A stretch of DNA of 53,642 nucleotides from Ruminococcus sp. Lineage in GTDB: Bacteria; Bacillota; Clostridia; Oscillospirales; Ruminococcaceae. Under the pieces are notes generated by a model that was not told the origin of the DNA, made no database searches, and saw only the letters and a program-made list of their open reading frames with translations. Positions 42,949 to 53,583 of the stretch are shown piece by piece; positions within the stretch are counted from its first letter, which is position 1; each line of letters begins with the position of its first letter. The DNA is taken from positions 1 to 53,642 of the forward strand of contig JAGCHA010000104.1 in assembly GCA_017649325.1 (NCBI GenBank). The letters run 5' to 3'. A program made the translations under genes and the position numbers.

Positions 42949-44925
42949 TTGAAAACAAAGTTTCCTGTGATATATTTCGTTCCGCTGGCGATACTGCTCG
43001 CGGATATCACATTCGTTTCGGCAGCCGTATATACGGAGCGTTATGTTCCAGCGCTTATCGGCTGCGGCATAGCCTGTGCGCTGATTCTCATAACTATGAT
43101 AGTCTCGCTGGTCTACTCCAAGAACTCGCTCAGGCACTTCTCGAAAATGAACACTCACCTCGAGACCTCCGCGGCACAGTATATGCACACACTGCCTGCT
43201 CCCGTCGCGATAATCAACGACAGTCGGGACATCGTGTGGTACAATCAGGTGTTTGCAGAGAAAATAAGCCTCGGCTCTGACGCCTACGGACGCAGCTTTG
43301 GCGATTTCGTACAGCTCGACCTCGACTCGCTGCTGACCGACGGCTTCGCTTACTGTCACGTCAACGGCTCGGTATACAAGGTCGTAAGTGAGGAGTTCAA
43401 GGAGAAAGATTTATTCTTCAGCATCATCCACTTCAGCGACGAGACCTCTTACTTCAACCTCAGAAAGCGCTTTGACGAAGAGCATCCGAACGTGGTCATC
43501 CTCTCAATAGACAACTACGACGAGATAATGCAGAACGCCAAGGAGAGCGAAAAAGCGCTGGCCTCGGTCGAGACGGAGCAGCTCATAGAGAAGTTCATGA
43601 GCAGCACGAACGGCTTCATCAAGAAGATATCCTCGAACACCTTCTACGCGGTCATCGAGAACCGCCACCTTGAAGAAAAGATAACAAATAAGTTCAAGAT
43701 ACTGGATATGGCTCGCAATATCAAGATAGCGGGCAAGTATCCCCTCACCTTCTCTATCGGCGTGGGACAAGGCGCTGCCTCCCACGCAGAGAGCGAGAAG
43801 ATCGCCCGTCAGTGCCTTGATATGGCACTCGGACGCGGCGGCGACCAAGCCGTAGTCAAGACGGACAGCGGCTTCCGCTTCTTCGGCGGCGTGTCCAAGG
43901 GCGTGGAAAAGATGTCGCGCGCCAAGACGCGTATCATCGCAAACGCTATGGAGGACGTCATCCGCAACTCCAACAAGGTCTACATCATGGGTCACCGCTT
44001 CGGAGACCTCGATTCAGTCGGCGCTTCATGCGGTCTTGCGGGAGCTGTAAGGCTTCTCGGCAAAGAGGTACATATCGTCGTAGACAGGAACAAGAACCTC
44101 GCCTCGCACCTTATAGACCTCGTAGAATCACAGTCAGAGAAAGACCTGTTCATTCCGCCGTCTGCGGCTGTATCATCGGTTGAAAACAACGACCTGCTCA
44201 TCGTAGTCGACACCCACAACCGTGACTTCATCGAGAGCCGTGAGCTCTATGACAGGATAAAGCGCGTGATAATAGTCGACCACCACCGCAAGACGGTAAA
44301 CTATATCGACAATGCGGTCATCTTCCACCACGAGCCGTACGCTTCGTCGGCTTCGGAAATGGTGACCGAACTCATACAGTATTTCAGCTTCGACACTGAC
44401 GATAACCTCCCAAGCATATGCGCGGAGGCTCTGCTCTCGGGCATCATGCTCGACACCAAGAATTTCGTTATGCGCACAGGCGTTAGGACCTTTGAAGCCG
44501 CCGCTTACCTCAAAAAACAGGGCGCGGATACAGTATCCGTAAAGCTTCTCTTCTCGAACTCCTTCGACGCATACAAGCGCAAGACGCAGGTAGTCGCGAA
44601 CGCGAAGCTCCACAAGAAGTGTGCTATCGCAGTCGCTGACTTCAAGTCGGACGATATCCGCGTAGTCGCTCCGCAGGCAGCCGACGAGCTGCTCAGTATC
44701 TCCGACGTTGACGCATCGTTCGTGGTCTACTCCACGGGCAGTGTCACCAATATATCTGCCCGCTCGCTCGGCGCACTGAATGTTCAGGTCGTAATGGAGG
44801 AGCTCGGCGGAGGCGGTCACCAGACAATGGCTGCCGCTCAGCTTGAAAACACCTCCCTTCAGGAGGCTGTAAAGCTTCTCATAAATGCCATAGATTCACG
44901 GCAGGAAGAGACATACACCGAATAA
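42949..44925 (+). CDS. gdpP: GdpP-type cyclic-di-AMP phosphodiesterase (DHH/DHHA1)
   Basis: Membrane enzyme of 658 residues predicted to hydrolyse c-di-AMP. Two N-terminal membrane segments (about 7-55), a PAS-like domain (about 75-165), a degenerate GGDEF domain (about 170-315, no GGDEF loop) and a DHH-DHHA1 catalytic unit with [13 protein letters not shown] and Asp444-His445-His446, ending in [11 protein letters not shown]. The start is TTG 42949, seven to eight bases after a GGAGAGGAGG site (42932-42941). It sits between rnj and rplI, the usual Firmicutes arrangement. Confidence 0.95.
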   Translation: MKTKFPVIYFVPLAILLADITFVSAAVYTERYVPALIGCGIACALILITMIVSLVYSKNSLRHFSKMNTHLETSAAQYMHTLPAPVAIINDSRDIVWYNQVFAEKISLGSDAYGRSFGDFVQLDLDSLLTDGFAYCHVNGSVYKVVSEEFKEKDLFFSIIHFSDETSYFNLRKRFDEEHPNVVILSIDNYDEIMQNAKESEKALASVETEQLIEKFMSSTNGFIKKISSNTFYAVIENRHLEEKITNKFKILDMARNIKIAGKYPLTFSIGVGQGAASHAESEKIARQCLDMALGRGGDQAVVKTDSGFRFFGGVSKGVEKMSRAKTRIIANAMEDVIRNSNKVYIMGHRFGDLDSVGASCGLAGAVRLLGKEVHIVVDRNKNLASHLIDLVESQSEKDLFIPPSAAVSSVENNDLLIVVDTHNRDFIESRELYDRIKRVIIVDHHRKTVNYIDNAVIFHHEPYASSASEMVTELIQYFSFDTDDNLPSICAEALLSGIMLDTKNFVMRTGVRTFEAAAYLKKQGADTVSVKLLFSNSFDAYKRKTQVVANAKLHKKCAIAVADFKSDDIRVVAPQAADELLSISDVDASFVVYSTGSVTNISARSLGALNVQVVMEELGGGGHQTMAAAQLENTSLQEAVKLLINAIDSRQEETYTE

Positions 44926-44944
44926 ACCGAAAGGATTGGATAAT

Positions 44945-45391
44945 ATGAAGGTAATCTATTTACAGGACGTAAAAGGCTCGGGCAAAAAGGGCGAAATGAA
45001 AAACGTAGCTGACGGCTATGCAAGAAATATGCTCCTCCCCAAGGGCCTCGCTGTAGAGGCTACTCCCGAGAACATCAACAAGCTCAACGGACAGAAGGCT
45101 TCCGCTCAGCACAAGATAGACATGGACGTCAAGGCTGCCAATGAGGCTGCTGCCGCTGTAAAGGGCAAGCAGGTCGTTATCAAGGCAAAGGCAGGCTCAA
45201 ACGACAGGCTCTTCGGCTCTGTGACTTCTGCTCACGTGGCTGAGGCGCTCGACGCACAGTTCGGCATCAAGGTCGACAAGAAGAAGATAACTCTCAGCAC
45301 CGATATCAAGAACTTCGGATCGTACAAGGCTACAATAAAGTTCTACACCGGCATATCCGAGACCGTTGATGTCGAGGTAATCGAAGGATAA
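44945..45391 (+). CDS. rplI: 50S ribosomal protein L9
   Basis: A 148-residue ribosomal protein at the base of the L1 stalk. The signature is [21 protein letters not shown] and [15 protein letters not shown] 44945 begins the conserved sequence nine bases after AAGGA (44931-44935). Its stop overlaps the dnaB start by one base. Confidence 0.97.
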   Translation: MKVIYLQDVKGSGKKGEMKNVADGYARNMLLPKGLAVEATPENINKLNGQKASAQHKIDMDVKAANEAAAAVKGKQVVIKAKAGSNDRLFGSVTSAHVAEALDAQFGIKVDKKKITLSTDIKNFGSYKATIKFYTGISETVDVEVIEG

Positions 45392-46743
45392 TGGAAAACA
45401 GCATAATGATACCCGACAGCGACCTTCCGCACAGCACCGACGCCGAACAGTCCGTCATCGGAGCCATTCTCTCCGACCCGACCGTAGCTCCGCTGGTCAT
45501 TGAAAAGGTCAGAGCCGAGTATTTCTTCACGGAACAGCACAAGGCTATCTTCGGTATCATAGTACGTATGTTCACATCGGGTATGCCGATAGACATCGTA
45601 ACTGTGCTGAACGAAGCCGAGAAAATGCATATTTTCGAGTCGCCTGCCGAGGGCAGACGCTACCTCGCTGAGATAGCGAATACCCTCCCTACGACCGAGA
45701 ATATCGAAAGCTACTGCAAGATAGTCGCGGACAAATACCTCATAAGAAGCCTCGGCTATACCGCGAAAACCATCCTCGAGGAGATACACGGAGGCGAACA
45801 GGACGCATCCCTCCTGCTCGACTCCGCTGAACAGCGTATCTACGATATAAGACAAGGCAGAAGCGTACAGGGGCTTGCTCCCATCGGCGACGCCGTCCTT
45901 GAGGCATACGATCGTCTCGGCAAGATAACAGGTGAGGACAAGGACAAGTACGTCGGTGCAAAGACGGGATATACTCTCCTTGATACGATAACATCTGGTC
46001 TGAACAAGTCAGACCTCATCATCATCGCTGCCCGCCCCGGTATGGGCAAGACTTCATTCGCGATGAATATCGCTACAAACGTCGCTCGCAGGGAGAACGC
46101 CAAGGACGTCGTTATATTCAACCTCGAAATGTCCAAAGAGCAGCTCGCGACGCGTCTGCTCTCAACGGAGGCGCTCGTTGAGTCGAGCTCGCTCCGAAAC
46201 GGACGCATACAGAGCGACGAATGGGCAAGACTTGCCGCAAGCGCCGCCTACCTCAGCACATTCCCTATGTATATAGACGATACCGCCAGCATGACAGTAC
46301 AGCAGATGAAGGCGAAGCTCCGCCGAGTTAAAGACCTCGGACTCGTCATTATCGACTATCTACAGCTCATGGAATCGACCTCGAAGTCAGACAACCGTGT
46401 TACCGTCATCTCCGAGATAACACGTCAGCTGAAGGTAATGGCTAAGGAGCTGAACGTTCCCGTCGTGCTCCTGTCACAGCTCTCGCGTGCAGTTGAAAGC
46501 AGAAACGACAAGCGCCCGATGCTCTCAGACCTGCGTGAATCGGGTTCTATCGAGCAGGACGCCGACATCGTTCTCTTCCTCTACCGCGACGCGTACTACA
46601 ACAAGGAGAGCACGCGCCAGAACGTTTCCGAGTGTATCGTCGCCAAGAACCGTCACGGTGAAGTCGGCTCGGTCGAGCTCATATGGGACGGTCAGTTCAC
46701 CCGATTCTCCAATATGGACACTTCTACTCCGCCCGAGGGATAA
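45391..46743 (+). CDS. dnaB: Replicative DNA helicase DnaB
   Basis: Hexameric replication-fork helicase of 450 residues. N-terminal domain beginning PHSTDAEQSVIGAIL, Walker A in ARPGMGKTSFA, Walker B LVIIDYLQLM, and the DLRESGSIEQDADIVLFLYR segment. Its start overlaps the rplI stop (TAATG), so translation is coupled. Confidence 0.97.
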   Translation: MENSIMIPDSDLPHSTDAEQSVIGAILSDPTVAPLVIEKVRAEYFFTEQHKAIFGIIVRMFTSGMPIDIVTVLNEAEKMHIFESPAEGRRYLAEIANTLPTTENIESYCKIVADKYLIRSLGYTAKTILEEIHGGEQDASLLLDSAEQRIYDIRQGRSVQGLAPIGDAVLEAYDRLGKITGEDKDKYVGAKTGYTLLDTITSGLNKSDLIIIAARPGMGKTSFAMNIATNVARRENAKDVVIFNLEMSKEQLATRLLSTEALVESSSLRNGRIQSDEWARLAASAAYLSTFPMYIDDTASMTVQQMKAKLRRVKDLGLVIIDYLQLMESTSKSDNRVTVISEITRQLKVMAKELNVPVVLLSQLSRAVESRNDKRPMLSDLRESGSIEQDADIVLFLYRDAYYNKESTRQNVSECIVAKNRHGEVGSVELIWDGQFTRFSNMDTSTPPEG

Positions 46744-46744
46744 T

Positions 46745-48121
46745 ATGTTAGAAAAAATCGTTAAGCTCTCGCATAAATACAATATGTTCAACAGCGGCGA
46801 CATCGTTGTCTGCGGTCTCTCGGGAGGCGCAGACAGCGTTTGTCTTTTACTGAGTCTTTGCGAGCTCCGCGAAAGGCTCGGGATACAGGTCGAAGCCCTA
46901 CACGTCAACCACTGTCTGCGCGGCAGTGAGAGCGACCGCGATGAAGAGTTCTGCCGCAGTCTCTGCGAGAGGCTCGGAGTGCTGTTCACCGCGGAGAGGT
47001 GTGACGTCAGCGGATATGCGGCTGAGAAGTCGCTCTCTACCGAGCTTGCCGCGCGCGAGCTCAGATATGATATCTTCCGCAGAAATACTCAGGGCAAATT
47101 GTTAGCCACGGCTCACAATGCTGACGACGACCTCGAAACCGTACTGCTAAACCTCGCAAGAGGTACGGCTCTGAAAGGACTTGCGGGGATACCTCCCGTC
47201 CGAGGGAACATCGTGCGTCCCATGCTTGCAGTCACACGTGCCGAAATAGAGGCTTTTCTCGCCGATTGCGGTCAGGAATTCGTCACCGACAGCACTAACC
47301 TCTCCGACGACTACACCCGCAATAAGATACGCCACCGCATCATCCCGCTACTGCGAGATATAAATCCGTCGCTGAACTCAACATTCATCAGCTCGGTGGA
47401 CGGTCTGCGCGACGAAAACGCCTATATAGAGGCGATGACGGACTCCGCCGAGCATGAGTGCCTGTCGGGAAATAAGCTGACGGGACTCGCGGGATACGAC
47501 ACCGTGATACGTTCGCGGTGCATATCAAGACTGCTTGTCAGGAACAGACTGCCCGTCTCGCACGAGAGGCTGCGCGAATGCGAGCAGATACTCGTACACG
47601 GCGGAAAGCTCAGTGTTTCAGGAGATATCTACTTCATCTCGGACGGCAATTCCGCAGAACTGAAAGTTATCCCCGTGAAGGAAGCTCCCGAGGAGACATC
47701 GGCTCCGCTGAAGGTCGGTGAAAACTCAATATTCAGAGGTGTAACACTGATATGCGAGCTTATTGGCAAGGAAGAATACGATAAGCGGCGAGATGTTAAC
47801 AAAAAATTAACATTTTACGTGTTGGATTATGATAAAATAAAAGGTGAAGCTGTGCTTAGAAGCCGTAGGAACGGCGATAAGATACAGCTCCGCGGACGTG
47901 ACTTCCGCTCGTCCGTGAAAAAACTAATCAATGAAAAGATCCCGCCCGAGGAGAGAAGCACTCTTCACTTCATCGAGGACAGTGAGGGTACTGTTTTCGC
48001 CGAGAAGCTCGGTATCGCTCAGCGCGTCGCTCCCGACGGGAATACTAAGCGGCTGTTTGTCATTTCAGTCGTGAATGATAAACAGGAATGGAGTGGATCA
48101 ATTGACACCAAGAAGAAATAA
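46745..48121 (+). CDS. tilS: tRNA(Ile)-lysidine synthetase
   Basis: Modifies C34 of tRNA-Ile(CAU) to lysidine with ATP and lysine, so that AUA is read as Ile. 458 residues: the PP-loop [13 protein letters not shown] near the N-terminus, [15 protein letters not shown], and [19 protein letters not shown], then the C-terminal TilS domains (about 370-450). ATG 46745 is one base after the dnaB stop. The frame is open far upstream inside dnaB, but that extension is only a shadow. Confidence 0.95.
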   Translation: MLEKIVKLSHKYNMFNSGDIVVCGLSGGADSVCLLLSLCELRERLGIQVEALHVNHCLRGSESDRDEEFCRSLCERLGVLFTAERCDVSGYAAEKSLSTELAARELRYDIFRRNTQGKLLATAHNADDDLETVLLNLARGTALKGLAGIPPVRGNIVRPMLAVTRAEIEAFLADCGQEFVTDSTNLSDDYTRNKIRHRIIPLLRDINPSLNSTFISSVDGLRDENAYIEAMTDSAEHECLSGNKLTGLAGYDTVIRSRCISRLLVRNRLPVSHERLRECEQILVHGGKLSVSGDIYFISDGNSAELKVIPVKEAPEETSAPLKVGENSIFRGVTLICELIGKEEYDKRRDVNKKLTFYVLDYDKIKGEAVLRSRRNGDKIQLRGRDFRSSVKKLINEKIPPEERSTLHFIEDSEGTVFAEKLGIAQRVAPDGNTKRLFVISVVNDKQEWSGSIDTKKK

Positions 48122-50027
48122 AGGCATACTTACCTACATCTTTATCATACTCATCGCAGTTTTCTGTATCTATTTCGTAAGCTCAAAGTTCGCAGACAAT
48201 GCCGAGCACGTCGACTATACTACCATTATCGAGTATTTCGACAACTACCGCGTGTCCTACTATGAGCTCGACCTCGGTACGGGAGAACTCACTTACGAGC
48301 TTGACGGCGAGGAAGGAAAGAAGAAGTACAATGTTCCCAATGTGGACATCTTCCTCATGGACACCAAGGACTACCGTCAGAACTACAACGCAAACCATGA
48401 TGAGCCTCTTAAACAGGACTACATCAAGATAACCGACAGAACATGGCTCTATTCGATAGTACCCGTGGTACTCACGGTGCTGCTCGGTATCGGCATACTC
48501 TACTTCCTGATGAAGCAGAGCAGCGGCGGCGGGAAGTATACCTCCTTCGGCAAGGCTACTCTGAAAGCACAGGCCGACACCCGCAAGGCTACATTCGCGG
48601 ATGTGGCGGGTGCAGATGAGGAAAAACAGGAATTGCAGGAGATAGTCGACTTCCTCAAACATCCCAACAAATACGCAAGCATAGGTGCTAAAGTTCCGAA
48701 GGGCGTACTGCTCCTCGGCCCTCCCGGTACAGGTAAGACCCTCCTCGCAAGAGCTGTTGCAGGCGAGGTAGGCTGCCCGTTCTTCCCGATATCGGGCTCG
48801 GACTTCGTTGAGATGTTCGTCGGCGTCGGAGCTTCACGTGTGCGCGACCTCTTCGAGCAGGCTAAAAAGCACGCTCCCTCGATAATCTTCATCGACGAGA
48901 TAGACGCCGTAGGCCGCCACAGAGGTGCAGGACTCGGAGGCGGTCACGACGAGCGCGAGCAGACCCTCAATCAGCTCCTCGTTGAAATGGACGGCTTTAC
49001 AGGCAATGAAAGCGTTATCGTTATCGCTGCTACTAACCGCCGCGATATTCTCGACCCTGCCCTGCTTCGTCCGGGCCGTTTTGACAGACAGATAGTTGTC
49101 GGATATCCCGATGTCAAGGGCAGAGAGGATATCCTCAAAGTCCACGCAAAGAACAAGCCCCTCGGTCCTGACGTTGACCTCAAAGTCATTGCGCAGACAA
49201 CACAGGGCTTTACAGGTGCAGACCTCGAGAATCTCCTCAATGAAGCAGCTCTCCTCGCAGCCCGCAATAACAGAAAGGCTATCACCGAGAAGGACATCGA
49301 AGAGGCTACACTTAAAGTTATCGCCGGTCCCGAAAAGAAGTCGCGTATCGTCACCGAACACGACAAGAAGGTCACTGCCTACCACGAGGCAGGTCACGCT
49401 GTTGCGGCGTATAACCTCCCCACGCAGGATAAGGTGCATCAGGTAACGATAATCCAGCGCGGCATGGCGGCTGGTCTGACGGTGACCCGTCCCGATACAG
49501 ATGACAGACACGTCTCGCGAAATCAGATGCGCGAGAACATCATAATGCTGCTCGGCGGACGAGTTGCGGAAGAGATATTCCTCGACGATATCTGCACGGG
49601 CGCATCAAATGATATCGAAAGGGCTACTAATGTTGCACGCAGTATGGTAACAAAATACGGCTTCTCCGATAAGATAGGAACAGTCGTTTACGGCTCTGAC
49701 AGCGATGAGGTCTTCCTCGGCAAGGACTACGGTCACACCAAGAATTACAGTGAGGCTATCGCGGCAGAGATAGACGAAGAAGTCAAGGCTATCATAGAGA
49801 AGGCTTACTCTGAGTGCAAAGTGATAATCAAGGCTAATACCGAGAAAATGCATCTTCTCGCAAAGTATCTGCTCAAATTCGAAAAGATAAACGGCGACGA
49901 CTTCGAGCGCCTGATGAAGGGTGAGATAACCGAAGCTGATATCGAAAAGGAAGAACAGGTCAAGGAGGAAGCTCCGAAAACCGAAGAATCTGCCGAATCC
50001 GACTCAAATAACAAATCGAATGATTAA
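48102..50027 (+). CDS. ftsH: ATP-dependent zinc metalloprotease FtsH
   Basis: Membrane-anchored AAA+ protease of 641 residues that degrades misfolded membrane and regulatory proteins. Two N-terminal membrane segments (about 9-27 and 122-142), Walker [12 protein letters not shown], Walker [12 protein letters not shown], the second region of homology [11 protein letters not shown], and zinc site HEAGH. The C-terminal 30 residues are Glu-rich. TTG 48102 was chosen because GGAGTGG (48090-48096) lies before it; an ATG at 48075 has no site. It overlaps tilS by 20 bases. Confidence 0.95.
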   Translation: MTPRRNKGILTYIFIILIAVFCIYFVSSKFADNAEHVDYTTIIEYFDNYRVSYYELDLGTGELTYELDGEEGKKKYNVPNVDIFLMDTKDYRQNYNANHDEPLKQDYIKITDRTWLYSIVPVVLTVLLGIGILYFLMKQSSGGGKYTSFGKATLKAQADTRKATFADVAGADEEKQELQEIVDFLKHPNKYASIGAKVPKGVLLLGPPGTGKTLLARAVAGEVGCPFFPISGSDFVEMFVGVGASRVRDLFEQAKKHAPSIIFIDEIDAVGRHRGAGLGGGHDEREQTLNQLLVEMDGFTGNESVIVIAATNRRDILDPALLRPGRFDRQIVVGYPDVKGREDILKVHAKNKPLGPDVDLKVIAQTTQGFTGADLENLLNEAALLAARNNRKAITEKDIEEATLKVIAGPEKKSRIVTEHDKKVTAYHEAGHAVAAYNLPTQDKVHQVTIIQRGMAAGLTVTRPDTDDRHVSRNQMRENIIMLLGGRVAEEIFLDDICTGASNDIERATNVARSMVTKYGFSDKIGTVVYGSDSDEVFLGKDYGHTKNYSEAIAAEIDEEVKAIIEKAYSECKVIIKANTEKMHLLAKYLLKFEKINGDDFERLMKGEITEADIEKEEQVKEEAPKTEESAESDSNNKSND

Positions 50028-50031
50028 TACC

Positions 50032-50063
50032 AAGACCCGCAGTTATAAACTGCGGGTCTTTTC
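50032..50063 (+). terminator. Terminator of the rnj-ftsH operon
   Basis: A 13-bp perfect stem (50032-50044 with 50048-50060) with a 3-base loop and a T tract, five bases after the ftsH stop. Confidence 0.95.
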
Positions 50064-50102
50064 AATATGCGCCTCCGACAACTGGAAATATGCCATAAGA
50101 TG

Positions 50103-50149
50103 TTGACTAATCAGTTTTTTTGTGGTAAAATAGTATAGTGAAATACTAT
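50103..50149 (+). promoter_or_regulatory. Promoter with overlapping palindromic operator for the His-rich PH gene
   Basis: TTGACT (50103-50108), a 17-bp spacer and TAAAAT (50126-50131) with an extended TG. A perfect inverted repeat, ATAGTAT-N6-ATACTAT (50130-50149), covers the transcription start, where a bound repressor would block RNA polymerase. Confidence 0.75.
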
Positions 50150-50172
50150 TCCACTTTTAAGGAGGTCTCATC

Positions 50173-50595
50173 ATGGCAAGAGAAGATATCGACTACGTCT
50201 GGACTGACAAAAAAAGAACGCTTTTCGGGCTCCCGTGGTCGTTCACGCGCTATTACCTCACTGAAACCAAATTCATAACTCAGGTCGGCTTCCTCACTGT
50301 AAAGGAGGACGAGATAGACCTGTACAAAATAATCGACAAGTCTGTCAGCAGACCGCTCTTCCAGCGTATGTTCGGCTGCGGTACTATCACTATCCACTCC
50401 AAGGACGCCGATACCCCGACGAAGATCGTTCACTGCGTTAAGAACGTCCGTCAGGTATCCAACCTAATAGACAAGTATCTCAACCGTATGCGCGACAGAT
50501 ACGGCATTCGCGGCAGAGATATGGTCGGTATCATGCACGGAGACCACTGCGATCACGACCACGACGATTATGACCATGACCACTACGACTATTGA
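50173..50595 (+). CDS. Bacterial PH-domain protein with His/Asp-rich C-terminal tail
   Basis: A 140-residue cytosolic protein. Residues about 10-110 resemble a bPH2 (YdbS/YdbT-type) domain without membrane segments (TKFITQVGFLTVKEDEIDLYKI, ISRPLFQRMFGCGTITI-like pattern). The last 20 residues alternate His and Asp (HGDHCDHDHDDYDHDHYDY), a likely metal-binding tail for zinc, nickel or copper. A GGAGG-type site (AAGGAGG) precedes the ATG. The palindrome over its promoter suggests a repressor, perhaps metal-sensing. Close to the FkbM gene (17 bases). Confidence 0.8.
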   Translation: MAREDIDYVWTDKKRTLFGLPWSFTRYYLTETKFITQVGFLTVKEDEIDLYKIIDKSVSRPLFQRMFGCGTITIHSKDADTPTKIVHCVKNVRQVSNLIDKYLNRMRDRYGIRGRDMVGIMHGDHCDHDHDDYDHDHYDY

Positions 50596-50612
50596 GCTTT
50601 CGGAGTATAAAA

Positions 50613-51677
50613 ATGTTACCTTTCATAAAAGAAAAAGTTTCAACATGGGATAAGCTCAAAGCTGAGACCCGCCCTATCTTCATCTACGGTATGGGTGACG
50701 GAGCTTTGAAGATAATGTCCGTTTTCAGAGAAAAAGGTATAGTTCTTTCTGGCATTTTCGCAAGTGATGATTTTGTGCGCGGTCACTCCTTTGAGGGCTA
50801 TCGAGTACACAAGCTGTCAGAAATAGAAGAAATGGTCGACGATTTCGTAGTCGTACTTGCCTTCGCGGCAGGCTATCAGGAGATAGTCGACAAGATCCAC
50901 GAGATTGCTGCCAAGCATCCCCTGCTCGTTCCCGATGTACCTGTAGCGGGCGGCGGTCTGTTCACATATGAATACTGCGTCGAGAACGCTGAGAAGATAC
51001 AGCAGGTGTATGACAGCCTCGCGGACGACTACTCACGCAAAGTCTACGCCAATATCATCAACTTCAAGATAAGCGGCAATATCGACTATCTCACAAGCGT
51101 CACTACTCCCAAGGCTGAGATATACAAGGATATTATAAAGCCACATATGTACGAGACATACGTCGACCTCGGCGCTTACAACGGCGACACTATCCGAGAG
51201 ATGCTCGAGTTCACCCATGGCAGATACGCTGCGATATACGCTCTCGAGCCCGACAGGAAGAACTTCAAAAAGCTTGCTAAATTCGTGGACGGTATGCCTC
51301 ATGTCTACGCGTTCAACGCCGCCGTGTGGAGCACGGATACCGAGCTACCGTTCGCTTCCAAGGCTGGCAGGCAGTCGGCTATTTCAGCTACTGCGGAGAC
51401 AACGGTCGAAGCTCGCTCCGTCGACAGCATTCTCGGAAAGCGCGCAGCTACAATAATAAAAATGGACGTAGAGGGATTCGAGCGCGAGGCTATATGGGGA
51501 GCTTCCCAGAATATCGCCCGCAATTCGCCGAAGATGATGGTCTCGCTCTACCACAGGAACGAGGATATCTTCGAGCTTCCGCTCTTGCTCAAGACGATAA
51601 ATCCCAATTACAAGCTCTATATCAGGCATCAGCTCTATATCCCCGCATGGGAAACGAATCTGTATGCAATAGTGTAA
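50613..51677 (+). CDS. FkbM-family methyltransferase with N-terminal Rossmann-like domain
   Basis: Probable S-adenosylmethionine-dependent methyltransferase of 354 residues. N-terminal domain (about 25-115) has a nucleotide-binding-like IFIYGMGDGALKIM strand-loop. The FkbM domain follows: YVDLGAYNGDTIREM (SAM loop), ALEPDRKNF, SVDSIL and IIKMDVEGFEREAIWGA. Substrates of this family are often sugars in glycans or lipids. ATG 50613 was chosen for CGGAG nine bases upstream over an upstream TTG at 50592. Shares the unit with the PH-domain gene and ends in a terminator. Confidence 0.87.
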   Translation: MLPFIKEKVSTWDKLKAETRPIFIYGMGDGALKIMSVFREKGIVLSGIFASDDFVRGHSFEGYRVHKLSEIEEMVDDFVVVLAFAAGYQEIVDKIHEIAAKHPLLVPDVPVAGGGLFTYEYCVENAEKIQQVYDSLADDYSRKVYANIINFKISGNIDYLTSVTTPKAEIYKDIIKPHMYETYVDLGAYNGDTIREMLEFTHGRYAAIYALEPDRKNFKKLAKFVDGMPHVYAFNAAVWSTDTELPFASKAGRQSAISATAETTVEARSVDSILGKRAATIIKMDVEGFEREAIWGASQNIARNSPKMMVSLYHRNEDIFELPLLLKTINPNYKLYIRHQLYIPAWETNLYAIV

Positions 51678-51683
51678 AAGAGT

Positions 51684-51714
51684 AACGGTCACCGAAATGG
51701 TGACCGTTTTCTTT
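51684..51714 (+). terminator. Terminator after the FkbM gene
   Basis: A 10-bp perfect stem AACGGTCACC/GGTGACCGTT (51684-51693 with 51699-51708), 5-base loop, followed by TTTTCTTT. Between here and 51810 there is only a short T-less hairpin, CCAGAGA/TCTCTGG (51792-51810), just past the pyrB stop. Confidence 0.92.
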
Positions 51715-51810
51715 ACTAAAAAACGCAGAGATTACTTCCGCTGCTGATAAACTACAACGCAAACAAAGGTTCTAAGAAGCTCTGCCATAGTCCAGAGACA
51801 GAGTCTCTGG

Positions 51811-52893
51811 TTATATGAGCTTTCTCTCGTCGCAGTATTCGCATTCGAGGAGAGTTTCGTCCCCGCCCGAGCGGAAACTCTTAGGAAGATATTCTTCGTG
51901 GTTGGTGATACAGCGTGGGTTATCGCAACGCACGCCGCCGTATATCTTACCCTTTAAGGTCTCGGAGCTCTTCTTGTCACTGAGGATCATCATTATCAGT
52001 GCCATTCTCGCAAATACGCCGTATTTCGCCTGCGTGAAGTACATAGCACGCGGATCCTCATCGACTTCTACAGTTATCTCGTCAACTCTCGGCAGCGGAT
52101 GCATAACTATCATATCCTGCCTTGCGAGCTGCATCTTCTTCTTGTCGAGAACATAGGTATTTTTCTGTGCGAGGTACTCCTCCTCGCTGTCGAAGCGCTC
52201 CTGCTGAATACGCGTCATATAGAGCACGTCCAGCTTACCTATCGCCTCTTCAAGTGTGTGGACTTCCTCATATGTACTGCCGTTAGCCTTGATGATGTCC
52301 TTAATGTAGACGGGCATTTTCAACTTGGGAGTGGAGATAAAAATGAACTTGTTGTTTTCGAGCATACTCAGTGCCTTGCAGAGCGAATGAACAGTTCTGC
52401 CATTGATGAGGTCGCCGCACATACCTATAGTGAGTCCCGACAGCCGTTTCTTCTCGATTTTGAGCGTGAGCAGGTCTGTGAGAGTCTGCGTGGGGTGGAG
52501 GTGACCGCCGTCGCCCGCGTTGATGACGGGACAGTCAGCCGTCAGCGAAGCCGCCTTTGCAGCACCCGCGACAGGGTGACGGATAACGAGGATATCGGCG
52601 TAGCTGCTGACTATCTTGGTGGTATCCTTGATAGTCTCGCCCTTTGCGACTGATGAATTTGCAGGATTATCGAAGCCGATTATCCTGCCTCCGAGGCGTA
52701 GCATAGCGGTCTGGAAGGACATCTGTGTACGCGTGGAGGGCTCGTAGAAGAGGGTCGCCATGACCTTTCCCTCACACTCGTGAGCATACTTGACGGGGTC
52801 ATTCTTGATATCCTCACCGAGCTCGATGAGCTTTTTCCACCAAGCCACAGGAAAGTCGTTGAGGTCGATGAGATGCTGATATTCTGACTGCAT
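51811..52893 (-). CDS. pyrB: Aspartate carbamoyltransferase with fused PyrI-type zinc domain
   Basis: First committed step of pyrimidine synthesis: carbamoyl phosphate plus aspartate to carbamoyl aspartate. Carbamoyl-phosphate loop EPSTRTQMSF, INAGDGGHLHPTQTLTDL and MHPLPRVDEI are intact. The catalytic chain is normally about 305 residues; this one is 360. The extra C-terminus carries CDNPRC..TNHEEYLP and CEYC, which matches the four-Cys zinc domain of the regulatory subunit PyrI (CPNxxC and CKYC), without the PyrI nucleotide-binding domain. GGAGGT precedes the ATG. It lies 22 bases after an HD-phosphohydrolase gene. Confidence 0.93.
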   Translation of the reverse strand: MQSEYQHLIDLNDFPVAWWKKLIELGEDIKNDPVKYAHECEGKVMATLFYEPSTRTQMSFQTAMLRLGGRIIGFDNPANSSVAKGETIKDTTKIVSSYADILVIRHPVAGAAKAASLTADCPVINAGDGGHLHPTQTLTDLLTLKIEKKRLSGLTIGMCGDLINGRTVHSLCKALSMLENNKFIFISTPKLKMPVYIKDIIKANGSTYEEVHTLEEAIGKLDVLYMTRIQQERFDSEEEYLAQKNTYVLDKKKMQLARQDMIVMHPLPRVDEITVEVDEDPRAMYFTQAKYGVFARMALIMMILSDKKSSETLKGKIYGGVRCDNPRCITNHEEYLPKSFRSGGDETLLECEYCDERKLI

Positions 52894-52914
52894 ATTTTTT
52901 ACCTCCGTTATCTT

Positions 52915-53583
52915 TTACAGTATCTTGCTACCGTTCATCATCATTTCAAACTGCACGCCGAGGAACTCCGACGCTCTGCGGCAAAGGAGCATACGGTTCA
53001 TGAATATCTCGAAGTATTCCATGACCGAAGAAATCTCCGTATCTATCTGTAATTCAAGGATTATCGAGGTGTTGTCGTCGTTGAAGTGTACCTTTGAGAG
53101 CTCGACCGCATAGTTGACACGGTCGTGGATATCGAATGTGAGCAGGTCGTTGTTGCGGACTCTGCTCCTGCGGACATCGGTCTTGTCGCCGATTATCATA
53201 GCTGCGGAGATAGGGTCGAGCGGCATACCCGTACCCTCGTCGTGGTTGCCTATCGCGGCGATGACGGAGCATATCTCCGAGGCGGGCATACTGAGGTTGT
53301 CGAGCAGACGGAACGCCATAACAGCGCCGCTCTGAGCGTGGTCGATGCGGTTGATGACGTTGCCGATGTCGTGCATCATCGAGGCGATACGCGCGAGCTC
53401 GATAGTGCGCTCATCGTAGCCGAGGCGCTCAAGTATCATCGCAGACGTTGCTGCAACGCGTTCAACGTGCGGGAAAGAGTGCTCTGTATAGCCCATAGCT
53501 TCGAGAGTCTTGTCGGCACGCTGAATATACTCCATTATGTCGGGATTCTGCTTGATGTATTTATATGTTACCAAACTTGCCAT
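52915..53583 (-). CDS. HD-domain phosphohydrolase
   Basis: Metal-dependent phosphohydrolase of 222 residues. The HD signature comprises HSFPHVERVAATSAMI, MMHDIGN and GNHDEGTG, followed by GDKTDVRRSRV. Targets of such proteins are nucleotides or other phosphoesters; the specific one is unknown. GAAAGG precedes the ATG. Upstream of pyrB in a probable operon, so a nucleotide-pool role is possible. Confidence 0.85.
   Translation of the reverse strand: MASLVTYKYIKQNPDIMEYIQRADKTLEAMGYTEHSFPHVERVAATSAMILERLGYDERTIELARIASMMHDIGNVINRIDHAQSGAVMAFRLLDNLSMPASEICSVIAAIGNHDEGTGMPLDPISAAMIIGDKTDVRRSRVRNNDLLTFDIHDRVNYAVELSKVHFNDDNTSIILELQIDTEISSVMEYFEIFMNRMLLCRRASEFLGVQFEMMMNGSKIL

Noticed and set aside
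41636-42958. Long antisense frame opposite rnj
   Set aside because: The opposite strand is a clear RNase J with all motifs; the antisense frame has no family features and comes from codon bias.
46487-46744. N-terminal extension of tilS into dnaB
   Set aside because: The extension is Ser/Arg-rich shadow sequence; TilS homology starts at ATG 46745.
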